From Paraglomus occultum (Eukaryota; Glomeromycota; Glomeromycetes; Paraglomerales; Paraglomeraceae), in the NCBI GenBank assembly GCA_910592205.1, contig CAJVPJ010000069.1:1-49506 (forward strand): DNA of 49,506 nucleotides, written 5' to 3'. Positions 1-11,492 of this stretch are shown in pieces. The notes under the pieces were generated by a model. That model was not told where the DNA came from, did no database searches, and worked only from the letters and a program-made list of their open reading frames with translations. Both the position numbers and the translations under genes were made by a program. Each line of letters begins with the position of its first letter. The stretch's first letter is position 1.

Positions 1-1418
1 ATCCATTGACGATAGCAACATGTCTATCAAAATCAACAGCAGTATTTACAAATTTCGCTGTTGTTGTGAGTGTTTACTATGCTATTAAAGGTTGGTGGGT
101 TGTTGTGCTATCTATTTGCTTGTGGTTTTTGACCATGTCATCATCGTTGACTTTTATAGACTATGTGATCTTATTGTAGGAAATAGATCATACGCAATGC
201 TTGGAATTGCTATGGCTACTTATTTAAGTCTTTATCCCGTAACCGTGGTTGCACCGATAATACTACTTCTTCATCAGAAAATACCTGGAAAGGTTGGTGA
301 ACTATAAGCATCGTTTCAAGTTCGACAAGTGTTGGCATATACGTTAATTCACTTTTGCTTCTTTTAGAGCATTGTTGTCCATTGCATAATATTATTTATC
401 GGATGGTTGAGCGGTCTTGTCGGTTTATCTTATTTATTAGTCGGATCGTGGGATTTCTTGTCGGCTACATACGGTTTCATGCAAGTCAAATCAAGATTCG
501 TATACGTCAAGTTTTGCTATTCGATTTAATAACAAATATTGATATAATGCGTCCATTTACAGTCTGTTGCTTCCTGACCTCAGTCCAAACATTGGATTAT
601 TCTGGTACTTTTTTATTGAAATGTTTGATCAGTTTCGTAATTTCTTCCTGGTCGTATTTCAGTTACACACGCTTATATTTGCCGCGCCACTAACGATAAA
701 GTTCAGGTGGGTAACAGTTGGAGCTTTACAAACTTGAGACTATGTTCCGACCCGTAACGAAATTTAGCCCGGCTCAGTTCGAAATAAGCTCATTTTATTT
801 CGCTATTATCACATAAATAATGTCGCTTATTGGTTGTGATATTAGGTAATGTGCTTATTGCGAAACGGACTGTATTGCGTTACGGGCCAGAACAAATACA
901 AAAGATAATGGTTTACTTATTGTGACATCTGTCCATGCGTATTATATAGAGATCATCCTTTGTTTGCAATATTCGTACTTAGTGGAATAACGGCCGTGTT
1001 CAAATCATACCCGTCGATTGGAGACGCGTCATTATATATTGCATTCCTGCCAATCTATTCAGAAATAGTCAACTGTATGTATAATAAGTATTGATTCATA
1101 TATTGCCTTATTAGAGGCTCGTCTATTCTAACACACGCAGAATCTCATTTACTAATATCTTCGCCACCTTTCTGATTAGATATGAGATATAGCTTTCTCA
1201 TCACGAACATATTCCTTTATTCTTCTCTGCTAGCACCCATATTTTATCATTTGTGGATCTATGCTGGAAGTGGGAATGCGAACTTTTTCTATGCAATCAC
1301 GCTTGTATATAGCGTCGGGAACATTATTTTATTGGTAGATGCAAGCTACGCAATGTTGAGAAGAGAGTTCGATATACAGCATCCGGAATTGAAAGGACGT
1401 GAAGTTACGCAAAAGTAG
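1..1418 (+). CDS. PIGU: GPI transamidase subunit PIG-U (Cdc91/Gab1), 5' truncated
   Basis: PIG-U is a multi-pass ER membrane subunit of the transamidase that attaches GPI anchors to proteins. Spliced exons 1-90, 180-292, 368-480, 563-706, 950-1074 and 1180-1418 stay in frame and give about 273 residues. They match the C-terminal two thirds of PIG-U: LSKSTAVFTNF, TYLSLYPV, SPNIGLFWYFFIEMF, FKSYPSIGDASLY, HLWIYAGSGNANFFYAITL and YAMLRREFD. The N-terminus lies outside the window. Introns are 75-243 bp. Intron 481-562 starts with GC (GCAAGT) rather than GT, and only that junction restores the conserved GFI-PDLSPN stretch. Intron 707-949 holds a MITE. The stop lies 110 bp from the convergent NAA40 stop. 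Identity is secure; the exon joins are read by eye. Confidence 0.95.
744..893. mobile_element. MITE inside PIG-U intron 4
   Basis: Imperfect inverted repeat of about 150 bp. The left end GTTCCGACCCGTAACG pairs with the right end CGTTACGGGCCAGAAC, and the homology continues inward for about 60 bp in each arm. The centre holds TTATCACATAAAT, also found in the copy at 4373-4507, which defines a family. There is no coding capacity. A target-site duplication is not clear. Confidence 0.75.
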
Positions 1419-1528
1419 GGGGGGATAAAGATATCAACCACAACGTCCGTAGAAAGAAAAAGTAGGAAATTAAAAGAATTATATTTAAAAGAAATAACAC
1501 CGAAAATATGTATAAAGTCTATGACATT

Positions 1529-2646
1529 TCAAAGTACTTTGCTAAGAATTTCATAATTAAATGAGGTTGCCTCTGGCCCACTTAGGTACTTGCTAGGTGA
1601 GGTTCCGTCAATGATATACCTGTTTTCATTGGATGATGTTAGAAAGGCTGATAGTTTATAGCGTCATTACATTTGGCCAAATATACTTGCCCAAGACGGT
1701 TGCAATAAAAGTTAATTGCTCTTTCGTTAGCTAGAGTTGATGAAATTAAAAAATTTTGCTCCTTTCAAGACAGAAAAGAATTGCGCAGTACCAAGAATAT
1801 CAAACCTTTCCACGCGGTCAGCACGCTCTTTTTCATCCCCCAGTATCTTCCCAGGTCTTCTAATACATTCATCAGAAACGTCCCAAGCCCTTTTCCTCTT
1901 ACTTCATCGATCATCTGAATTTCAAGACTGTACGTATATCCTTGTCAATTAATTTCGCAGGATCCAGCAAGTCATCATCAGAAACAAAAAAATATACCAA
2001 TAAATAACTTCTATCTCAGCATCGTCGTCTTCATCGTCGTCTAACCATAAGAACTGAAACAGTAAAAACCCAATCGGAATGTCATTGTCATTGAACGCAA
2101 TAATGTATCTTGTATGTCGTTCTCGCATCTCCTTGCGTTTCTCTTTTGGATTGTATGATGAATCGTGACTATGAATAAAGTTCAGTGATCAGTTTATAAA
2201 GAGGGACGGGTTGACTGTTCGTTCTTGCAAAAAGATTGATGCTTACTACGGTGCCATGTTCGATTCGACCAAGTTAAAGCACCAATAGAACAGATCTGTT
2301 GAAAGTGTTTTGATTGTATATGACCGTAATTTACATGCAAACCTGTATCCCAAAAAAACCAATAAACTGTGAAAATTGCAAATATAGATAAAGGGTACGA
2401 AAGATGCAATGTACGTACGAATCGCTTGTATATTCTGTTGGTGTTTTAAGAAAATTGATGTGATCCGTCGCCTAATAATTTAGTTGAGTTTTACCCGGCA
2501 TATTCACTCGTTTAATGATTTGTATTTTTTACCTTGTTTGCAATCTCCACAAGGGTTCTCTTCTTTAAAGTTGTTGTATTTTTTGTCTTTTTCGTATTTC
2601 CTGTCTTTTTTGTATTTTTCGCTTTATTGCTCTTCCTTTTTACCAT
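1529..2646 (-). CDS. NAA40: N-alpha-acetyltransferase 40 (NatD/Nat4)
   Basis: NatD acetylates the N-terminus of histones H4 and H2A using acetyl-CoA. Seven exons on the minus strand (2646-2533, 2471-2419, 2342-2247, 2168-1998, 1927-1806, 1730-1691, 1619-1529) give a 228-residue protein, close to the usual length. Seen: a lysine-rich start MVKRKSNKAKN as in other NAA40 proteins, a GNAT core with RYIIAFNDNDIPIGF, the acetyl-CoA loop VRGKGLGTF, KKSVLTAWK, an N-x-x-A-x-x-FY motif, and a DGTSPS tail. The last intron (1620-1690) has a GC donor, GCAAGT. The start of exon 3 is the least certain join: an acceptor 24 bp upstream would add eight residues. It is convergent with PIG-U. Confidence 0.92.
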
Positions 2647-4372
2647 AATGACAAAATGTATAAACACGTCAAAATGTGCAGTGCGTCCTCCAAAAGTCAC
2701 GGAGTAACACAAAATTTACGAATCATACCATGAAATCGCGCATATACAGTATAATGTAAAATCTTAGTGGCATAAGATTTAGCGAACGTCAAATAGACGT
2801 CGCAATAAGGCATATTTGATCATTGTAGACTGTCTATTAAAACTGATAGATACTCTGTGTTATTCAAAAATGGTCTACGCTATCAGTTCCGAACCGTACT
2901 TATAGAGTACAAGATACTTAACAAAACCAGAAGAATAGGACATATCTCTTAAGAGAAATTGACCTATAAAAATGAAAAATTAAATCATTTTTATTCTGTA
3001 AAATATTGACGATTTACGAAATGTCATATAGGTGCACACGTGGTTTGCGATATAGTGCATTAGTATATAGCAAATATTTATCTAAGCACTAACTTAGTTT
3101 TATATTTAGTTGGGTCAAGTACATAAAAAGCGATAAACAAGGTAACAGTAAAATTTTTCCTGCATTTTTAAGACCATTTCCGCTGTGTTATTTTTACTTG
3201 ATTTATTAATACTAAGTAAATACATAAATGCGAACAAATAATAATACATTTTCTGTAATTTGTGTATAGTAATAGATGACTTTTCCAATTTGAACCTATT
3301 CATGTCATGTAAAATAAAAATAAAAACTTGCCTTTTATATTTGTTTATTATATGCATTTATTAGTTTTACTATTATCACTTCCAACTACTGCAACAAAAC
3401 CAGACAAAGTGAACATTCTGTTTCGTGGCATAAACGTAGGGCTAATGTAACTAAAAAATCGATGTGTATTAGTATGTGACATTTGGAAACGGTTTGCTTT
3501 AATGGCACAGCTGTGACTCAGACATAATTATAAACGCTTGGGGAAAATATGACTGAATTTACTAATTTTGATTGAAACTGGCATAGTCATTTACTAACAA
3601 TTTATAACACGTTTCATATAGTAATAGGCTTATCTCTATTACTATATGAAAATAAACTAATTTACATCAAATCCACTATGGAACCAAAAAAGTATAGCAC
3701 TATAGAAGCATTCTAAAAAAGCTCGAGAAAAATTGCTCCGTTGTGTTTTAAAATCAATAATCTCCAGGAGTATCTATGGAATATTATCCCACTCCTCGAC
3801 CATAAACCACCCCAAATTATCAAGAATTTTTGGTTGCGTTTTTCTACATTTCTTTTAACAATACTCCATAGGCTTTCTATGTAGTTGAGGTCTGGGCTAT
3901 TGAACGGCCAGTCAATGATAAGAACTTGTCATTTTGTAAGTTTGAAGATGAGTTAAAGGTTAGAATCGGTGAAGGTTAGAGTCAGCGAAATGCAAAATGA
4001 CCTTGGGCATGTTTTCTGTGCTTAGGTGAATTTCTTTGGGAGATTGTACTCCCTTGTTCCAGAAATTAGAAATGTAAGATGACTTCAGCATGAGGTTTTT
4101 TATTTTGTGAAGGCATTTTAAGAATGATTTATGGAGACATTTAATAGCAAAACAATTCAAGGCGAAAGATGATAAACAGTGTGCTAGGAGGTAATATTAT
4201 AATAAATTTTTTGTTTACGCGACATCTGTTAAATTTGGCAAGCTACGCGAGATTTTTTTACGCGTATATAGAGGGCAAGTTTTTTCTTCCCATACTGTAT
4301 ATTCCCTACTAGCAAACCACAATCCAAACGATTCATTATCAGATTGTTTGATCGCGTATTTTTAATATTACT
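2647..4372. other. AT-rich intergenic stretch
   Basis: No coding pattern that I can support on either strand. The short open frames here have no family match, skewed A/T composition and no plausible splice partners. The first bases upstream of 2646 should hold the NAA40 promoter. Confidence 0.5.
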
Positions 4373-4507
4373 GTTGCGACCCATCTGAGAACGGGTCAAC
4401 CCATTTCAAGATTGTCACAAATTTTTTCGACGTTATCACATAAATTGTGCACTTTTATTGGTGCAGAGATTATTCTAATGTGACAATCCTGAAACGGGTC
4501 ACACGAC
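4373..4507. mobile_element. Second MITE copy of the PIG-U intron family
   Basis: Inverted-repeat element of about 135 bp. Left arm 4397-4419 (CCCATTTCAAGATTGTCACA) pairs with right arm 4479-4499 (TGTGACAATCCTGAAACGGG). Its left end GTTGCGACCC and central TTATCACATAAAT match the element at 744-893. It sits directly beside one member of the dispersed repeat pair at 4508-4615. Confidence 0.65.
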
Positions 4508-4615
4508 TCGCCTTATATTTAACTTGGAAAAATCAAATTATAAAGTCATTCCAGCATCGGTATCGAAACAATCTATCCTATAAAAAACTGCAAACAACAA
4601 ACTACTCAAAATGCT
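4508..4615. repeat. Dispersed repeat, copy A
   Basis: Roughly 105 bp that aligns along its length with 27556-27661. Shared landmarks in order are TTATATTT, AATTATAAA, TTCCA, TCGGTATCGAA/TCGGCATCGAA, TCTATCCTATAA/TTTATTCTATAA, GCAAACAA and ATGCTT. It could be a shared promoter/5' region of a gene family or part of a transposon; no long reading frame follows either copy. Confidence 0.55.
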
Positions 4616-4786
4616 TGCTTTCATTATTCAATTCTTCTGCAGGTCGCTGATCAGACTTATCTTTGATCACTCGCTCTACTATGAAACATGTAATTAACTT
4701 AATAATGTGAACGAAAAGCTTGAGATAACGGTTCAAGCTATTAAATCAAAAATGATCAAAGTAAAATCTAAAGTAAACGTTTACTG

Positions 4787-5048
4787 ATCGTTCAACATTG
4801 AAGGTTGTGGAAAGAGTTTAAACCCTCATTCGATACGAAATCTAAGCTGGAATCTGATTTCTCATTTAACGAGTGGTCACTCAAATCCGCGACGTACGCG
4901 AGGAAAACGAACGTTGCCTGTACATCAAAGAACTTCTACCGAAGAAAAACCATCCGTAGAAAATGATTGTCAAAATCGTAAGGAATGGGCGGATAAAGAA
5001 AAAGAGAAGGGAAATGAAGACGATAATAGCATTGATTATAATGTATAG
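4787..5048 (+). other. Coding-like open frame without a start codon
   Basis: An open frame of about 85 codons ending in TAG at 5048, without ATG. The predicted residues are basic and then strongly charged (KEWADKEKEKGNEDDNS). A CGKSL...H stretch faintly recalls a zinc finger, but the partner cysteine is missing. It may be a last exon or a gene remnant. No upstream exon was found. Confidence 0.25.
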
Positions 5049-5111
5049 CATGAATTTTTACTAGAACGGCCAAAGATATAGAGGGTATTCATTATTCATT
5101 TCAACAACATA

Positions 5112-5726
5112 TCACCTGACCTCCTTGATACCTTCAATCAATTCACCTTTCCAAACGGCAGCATCTCCCCGTACAAAACTCATTTCCCCATGCCTGGCCA
5201 CTACGCCTATCAAATCTCTGTCACTGATAACCTTCATACACACACCATCATATCTGTCTCTCCACCCGTTCTTTCCTCTCCCTCTTCCTCCCAATCCGCG
5301 ACCACCAAGTTGTCCTCGTTTGAATCCAGAGACCAATCGATAATATTCTTTGGCAAATTTGGCTTCAGATGGTGAGCAATTGTGTTCAAGTTCTCTGATG
5401 CATTCTGCTAGCACGGCTCGTTTTATGGAAACAAGGCGAATATTATGATATATAGAAAGAGCGCGAGCAGTGCGCGAGCAAACGAGAGGATTGAGAAAAG
5501 TTTGTTCGAGAGTTGAAGTGTCTGATGGTATTATGGATGTGGACATTGGAAAATCGAGATCATTAGTAGTATCACTAGCAGAAGCAGTACCATTGCTGAC
5601 GTTTGTGATAGTGGAAAGAGAGGACGTAAGAACTTTCACAGTCTCGCGGTTATATGGACTAAATAAACTCGACTCTTGCTGTCTCTTTGCGTCACGAACC
5701 AAAGCTATTGCGTCTTTTAATGACAT
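5112..5726 (-). CDS. PSF1: GINS complex subunit PSF1
   Basis: PSF1 is one of four GINS subunits that, with Cdc45 and MCM2-7, form the replicative helicase in the nucleus. A single exon gives 204 residues, the usual size. Seen: the family start (SLKDAIALVRDAKR), a helical middle (CSRTARALSIYHNIRLVSIK, then AKFAKEYYRLVSGFK) and a C-terminal beta domain that recalls the PSF1 C-terminus (MKVISDRDLIG, MSFVRGDAAVWKGELIEG). I chose the ATG at 5726 because it fits the family; an upstream in-frame ATG would add 44 unmatched residues. The linker between the two domains is a Gly/Arg run (residues about 158-172), unlike the acidic linker of most PSF1 proteins. Confidence 0.82.
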   Translation of the reverse strand: MSLKDAIALVRDAKRQQESSLFSPYNRETVKVLTSSLSTITNVSNGTASASDTTNDLDFPMSTSIIPSDTSTLEQTFLNPLVCSRTARALSIYHNIRLVSIKRAVLAECIRELEHNCSPSEAKFAKEYYRLVSGFKRGQLGGRGLGGRGRGKNGWRDRYDGVCMKVISDRDLIGVVARHGEMSFVRGDAAVWKGELIEGIKEVR

Positions 5727-6518
5727 TTTTTTTTCTCTTGGCAGTATGCAAAACTTTAACAGATGTTGTCTACATGGTGCGAGAATGTACCAAGAATTAG
5801 ACGTGATCCGTGTTTTATCACGTGATTCATATATAGACACGTATCTCGCAATTGACAAAAGTGGTTTATATACTGCATTTTAAAAAAGTTATGGTCAAAA
5901 GGAAGCTACTATTGTAAATATCATTCGTCCTTCAATAGTGCCGGAGAGCTATCCCAAAGCATATGGGATAAGACTTGGTATACCAAATATGATTTGGTAA
6001 CATTCGGGTTTTATTTAATGAATTGAATGAGAATTAATGCATAATTCTACAAACGATACTGGGTATTCATTATTATTATTGGGAGTAATGGTGCCATAAC
6101 CGAATCCGACTTGAATGGTATGTTTTCAGAATTACAGTATCTACATGCGTCATCAAAAGGGGCTTGTTTTGCTAATGAATTGTACGACTTGCACTAACTC
6201 CATCGCGATTATTGGTATGGCCACTCGGCGAATGACACACGGTGCAGATGCGACTGACATCATTGCATCATCACAAACTATGACCCAGCACTGGATACAT
6301 CGTAGAAAATGTTAAGTCGATTTTATAGACACGTAGCAATTGGTCGTGAATCTATTGCTGGTAGAAAACTCTCCGTTTGGAATGTTCGGCGTTGTAGGGT
6401 AAATTAATAAGCGACTCTATTAGCAAGTGGCGGAGAGAAGAGTGAGAGTATCGTTTTTTTTCAAAGGACCCGACATTTAAGATTATATTTTTTTATTCGT
6501 TTTGGATAGTCATCGATT
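5727..6518. other. Intergenic region between divergent genes PSF1 and the pseudouridine enzyme
   Basis: Holds the promoters of two genes transcribed away from each other. No supported coding sequence, RNA gene or repeat was seen. Confidence 0.5.
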
Positions 6519-9500
6519 TTGCAGTTCTCTACAATCATCACTCAAAACCATGATTTCCAGTATACCCCTGAAGTGCTTGATGCATTGTCAACGAATAGGC
6601 CAGTAGTGGCACTCGAGTCCACCATAATTACACATGGTTCGCTATGTTTGATACAATCAACGGGGGATAATCGTATCAATGCTCCTCGTATTGACAGAAA
6701 GGATTTCTGGAATTCATCAATTTCATTAAACTTTAGGAATGCCGTATCCACAGAATCTCGCAACCGCACTTGAAGTCGAGAAAATAGTACGTGAGCATGG
6801 AAGCATACCGGCGACGATTGCTATTATAGATGGAACCATACATATCGGTATTTATAGAATCAAGCGATTTTCAGAGAAAACATACATACAAGAGATAATA
6901 ACTTGACAACTTTATTTAGGTTTATCTCAGAACGCATTAGAAAGGCTGTCAATGATGGGACGAAAGGCCAGAAAAACTTCTCGCCGGGATCTTGCTTTAG
7001 TAACTTCACAAGTAAATGACACATTATGCTCGCATGTGTGTGAGTGTGTGTGATGATTCTGGCCGGACTGAATTCGATTGGTATATCATTTATCTTAGAA
7101 TCTAACTGGTGCCACTACTGTGGCTGCAACTATGGTTATTGCGCATCGTGCTGGTATTAAAGTGTTTGTGACAGGAGGTATGTAGCTACATACAGAATCT
7201 ATTCATAAAAGGTTTGGAGGTTTTTTTTTTTGCTTCGCTAATTTCCAAATTTAAAGGTATCGGCGGCGTCCATCGAGATGGCGAGAAAAGTAATGCGTAT
7301 TGCGTCTTTCCCTTTTTATGCGGTTTCTCCCAATCATTACGCATAATTCTTACCTATTCCATCGTGCATTGCAGCACTTGACATAAGTGCAGATCTAACA
7401 GAATTGAGCAAAACTCCTGTAACCGTCGTGTGCGCTGGTGTCAAGTCCATTCTAGATATTGAGAGGACGCTTGAATATTTGGTTAGTATGTGGGAAGTGT
7501 GAGAATGTAACTGTATAATAGGTGATATGAATGATTAATTGGCTTGATTGATTCTTATAGGAGACTCAAGGTGTACCAGTTGTTACATTCGGAGAGTGTG
7601 ATGAATTTCCAGCATTTTTCACTGCAAAGAGTGGATTTAAAGTACGAATTTATGAAGTTGGATACGTAACTTGCGCGCTTTTTCCGGACCTGGTCTTTGC
7701 TGAATGTAATTGATTCTCATTAGAGCCCGTCAAATTTGAAATCAGTTGAAGAGTGTGCCAAGTTGATCGGTAAGTAGTGAAAATGACAAGAAAACGCATG
7801 AGCTTCCTTTTTGTATACTAATATTTTTACGATATTACATGAAGCTGCCAATTCCAAACTCGAGCTTGAGAACGGAATCGTCATTGCTGTACCCATTCCC
7901 AAGGATGAATCCGCTAATGCATCACATATTCAAAGTGCTATCGAAGCTGCACTTGCGCAAGCAAAGTAGGTGTTGTTCTGTTGCATAAATAGTTCCGTAT
8001 TTCTCTGCGTCATTCATATTCTTGCTTTTTTATCCCGCCAGAACTGAAGGTATCAAAGGCAAAGACGTGACTCCATTTCTTTTAGAAAGGGTCGAGAAGA
8101 TTACTACGGGCAAATCTTTAACTGCAAGTTAGTTTCATTATTGATTTTCGCGATATTTCTGCACCGTTTTATTGACTTTGTAATATCGGAATAGATGTGG
8201 CGCTCGTAAAAAACAACGCAAAAATTGGTAGTCAGATTGCTGCCTGTCTAGCAAATTTGACGCGTTCAAAACGGTTTGAAGATATGAGCAAGAATGGACA
8301 TGGAGATGAAACATCGATATTCGTGAAGTCGGGCGGTGATAGCGATTCTGCAATTAAAGTTAAGGTGATGGCTCTTAGTTCTTGAGTGGTAGGCGTTTGT
8401 CACAGGGACGAGCACATTGATTTGTTGGTATATCAGTTTCGTTGATGAATAGTGTTTTAACACGTAATGATTTATAGTCCTCGAAAGCCTCTCCGCAGCC
8501 ATCGGTAAAAAACCTCAGTTTTTATAGCCTATATTGCATACACTTTGGATTTCTGACCAACACAATCCGCAGGTTTTAACAGTTGGAGGGGCAGCAGTAG
8601 ACATAACAGCTACCTCTTTAAACGTTACCCTTGAGACTTCCACGCCTGGAAAAATCCGAACAAGTCTTGGTGGTGTTGGCCGCAACATTGCCGAGACAGT
8701 GCATAGATTGGGAGTAAAAAGCGTCCTGATATCCACGGTCGGAGATGATTTGTTGGGGCGGTGGTTTTTGGATGAGACGCGAAAGATTGGAATGGTAAAT
8801 TTTTTTTTGCGAGTGCCCGTAGATATTCGGATAAAGTTTTTTTTTACACTTTGTGTTTTTCTTTGTATTAGTGTATGGATGAACTGCAGGTTTCCAAGTC
8901 GCATCGCACGGCAGTGTATAGCGCCATTCACAAGTCAAACGGAAGTTTGTATTGCGCCATCGCTGATATGGAATATGCGATTGACGTTGAGAAGGTACGT
9001 GTTGCATATGCTATCTCTGACAGTATTACAATAGACCAATTACGAAATCTCTTGTTTTTCACTTCAGGTCAAAAAAGCAATCGACAAAAGCAAACCGAGC
9101 GTCGTTTGCATTGATGGGAACTTGGATTCAAATACTGCAAGTGCGATACTTTGTTATTGCTTTGACAAAGGTATTCCAAGTATGTATTCCAACAAGACCC
9201 CTCCATTCCCCGATATCCATTGGAAATTGGTTAATAAAAATCATGTATTCGATTAGCCTTTTTTGAGCCCACGTCGGTTTCTAAATCTCTCAGATGGTTT
9301 GCGGACCGTGATATTACAAAGACAATGAAAAATCGCCTTGGTTACATATCACCAAATATCCATGAACTCGAGGCAATGGACCTTGCCTTGACTTCAATGT
9401 CTGGACGCTGGCTTGATCAAGGTAAATCTTTGAGATATGCTCTTTTTTATTATTATGGGATTGTTGGAGATAATACTTGGATTTTTTTTCTATAGGATTA

Positions 9501-10034
9501 GATTTGCTTACAATCAAACAAAAGATAGCGAAGCAACACGAAATATTGATGGCTTTAAAAGATGAAAAGATTCTGTCACGTTCTGTCAGTCTATTATTGA
9601 TAGCATCCACCATCATTGTAAAGTTGGGTGAACGTGGTGCATTATTGGTACAGCTAATAGACAAAGGCAAAGGTTTACAGGAACAACTCGTGTCTAGTAA
9701 ATTGAATAGTGTCATAAAACTTGATGACGAAAGAACCATGCGCGTTAAATACTTTCAACCAGCTTTAGTCGAGAATTCTAGTATTATTAATGTTACGGGA
9801 GCCGGAGACAGGTATGCCATATTTTACTGTGCTCATCATCCTTCAGCCCACCCACTCAATGACTATATTCTTTACAACAGTTTCGTCGGTACCGTTCTAG
9901 CTGGTCTATCTATCTATGGTGAAAAAGAGCTTGATCGCATTATCGATGTAGCGCAGCGTGTGGCAATATTATCTCTTCAGACACATTCGTCAATCAGCGA
10001 AAAGTTGAACGCTAGTTTTCTGAAACTTGACTAG
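6519..10034 (+). CDS. Bifunctional pseudouridine-5'-phosphate glycosidase / PfkB-family pseudouridine kinase
   Basis: The kinase half phosphorylates pseudouridine and the glycosidase half splits pseudouridine 5'-phosphate into uracil and ribose 5-phosphate. Eighteen exons: 6519-6636, 6737-6847, 6920-7011, 7099-7177, 7257-7289, 7375-7481, 7561-7641, 7724-7769, 7845-7965, 8042-8127, 8195-8364, 8478-8504, 8573-8794, 8872-8994, 9068-9179, 9257-9421, 9496-9811, 9881-10034. All phases agree, giving 720 residues. PsuG half (about 1-320): [12 protein letters not shown] with the catalytic Glu33, [29 protein letters not shown] with the catalytic Lys, and LVKNNAKIG. PfkB half (about 360-720): [24 protein letters not shown] and NVTGAGDSF with the catalytic Asp. 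A 27-nt exon (8478-8504) lies in the linker. An upstream targeting exon cannot be excluded. The fusion is known in eukaryotes; bacteria keep psuG and psuK separate. Confidence 0.93.
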
Positions 10035-10235
10035 CAACACGAGTTGATAAAAAGGAACGCATTGCATTGAATGAAATTCTCAGTTTTTGATACCATCGTA
10101 AAGTTCATTTTCCAAGGATGCGATCGTACATGACGAGAATCATATTTCTCGTTTTTCTCCAGATAAGATGTAATCACAAATATTGAGTTACTAAATTATA
10201 AATAATGGGTGACGTTAATATTGCAAACAGTAACT

Positions 10236-11338
10236 TCATCTCAAACCAACATACAATTTTATCATACCTTCAACTGATTTAAAGTTTCCAGTACTTATAC
10301 GCTTACTTGAATATTTACTTTCCTTCTCAAGAGGTGATAAGGGTTTTACTTCATTACGGTAAATGGTATTCCACACATTCGAATTATTCTTTAGCGCATT
10401 GTTAATAAGTTCGTGAATATCCCATGCATTCGGACGCTTTTCAGGGTCCGCATCACAACACAATTTGGCAAGTTGTCTATACTCTTCTGGTGCTGAATCA
10501 GGCATCGGTGGTCGACTTCCACCCATAATCTCGCATATCAACACCTCATCGGATTCTCTGTCTGCAAAGGGCTGTTCACCAGTGGCCATCAGATGCGTAA
10601 TAATGCCAAAAGAATAGACATCTGATTTCTTTGTAAATTTGTGAGTGTGAAAGACTTCCGGTGCGATAAAGGGCTTAACGCCCATAATTGATGATGAGTC
10701 GCGTGAATTCACCGATCGAGAGATACCGAGATCGCATATGAACGGATAGCTCGTATTACGAACATGTTTTCCAGCATCAGACTCGTTTTTATGCAAAAGT
10801 ATATTTCCGCCATGAAGATCACAATGCACTATTCCCGCGTCATGGATGACAGCCAGACTACGCGCAATATCCGCCAACCAGCAGAATTTCTTCCTCCACG
10901 TCAATTGGTTAATATTATCTTCCAAATAAGACGAAAGAGCACCAATATTCGCATATTGCATAACTATCATGTATTCTCTCTTTTCTGGCTTTTGATTTTG
11001 TGTGTCCTTTGTTAAGCACGGCTTCGTTTCTGGCTTTTGAATGAATGTGAATCCGTAAATTTTAAGGAAACGATAATCACGCGAACACTTAGCATGATTT
11101 CTGATCTGTCGAATCGAAAACAAGTAATCAGATTTAGATTAATATTATTTTAAAGTCTAATTAAATAATATATCAAAGGGTTGTTTACCTCGGGAATAAA
11201 TGATTCCGTCGCCTCGTCATTTTTATATCGTTTCAATACAACAGTTTGTGTCGAACTGTTTTTATGTTTGGCAGTATAGACTGTTCCATAACCTCCGGAT
11301 CCAATCTTTGTAATTTGATCAAAGTCGGCATATTGCAT
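10236..11338 (-). CDS. TKL-like protein kinase, Glomeromycotina-type (paralog 1)
   Basis: Exons 11338-11189 and 11105-10236 encode 339 residues with a whole kinase domain: glycine loop IGSGGYGTVYTA, Lys36 in VVLK, HCDLHGGN (Asp146, Asn151), CDLG in place of DFG (Asp175), APE and the C-lobe DADPEKRP. All catalytic residues are present, so activity is plausible. Compared with the paralog at 23915-26516, it carries an insert of about 15 residues before the hinge, flanked by a repeated QKPE, and has a shortened tail. The start at 11338 is the first in-frame ATG; the frame is open back to 11493, where a splice acceptor joins a decayed N-terminal exon. Substrates are unknown. It is tail-to-tail with the pseudouridine gene. 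Confidence 0.78.
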
Positions 11339-11492
11339 ATATTTTATACGCCCATTAGTTTGTACGAATCTATCTAATAGTGCATGTATATCATGGTAGA
11401 ACACGAAATAATAGTCTTCCGTAGATGGCTCTTGAACTACACCAACGATCCAACTATTCTCTGGTGTTAATACGCCGGGTAATCCGTAGTTA

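Noticed and set aside
3115-3357. Minus-strand 80-codon frame
   Set aside because: Lys/Tyr/Ile-rich composition of AT-rich noncoding DNA, with no homology or splice context.
5125-5883. Plus-strand open frames across the PSF1 gene
   Set aside because: They are antisense shadows of PSF1 with no family features.
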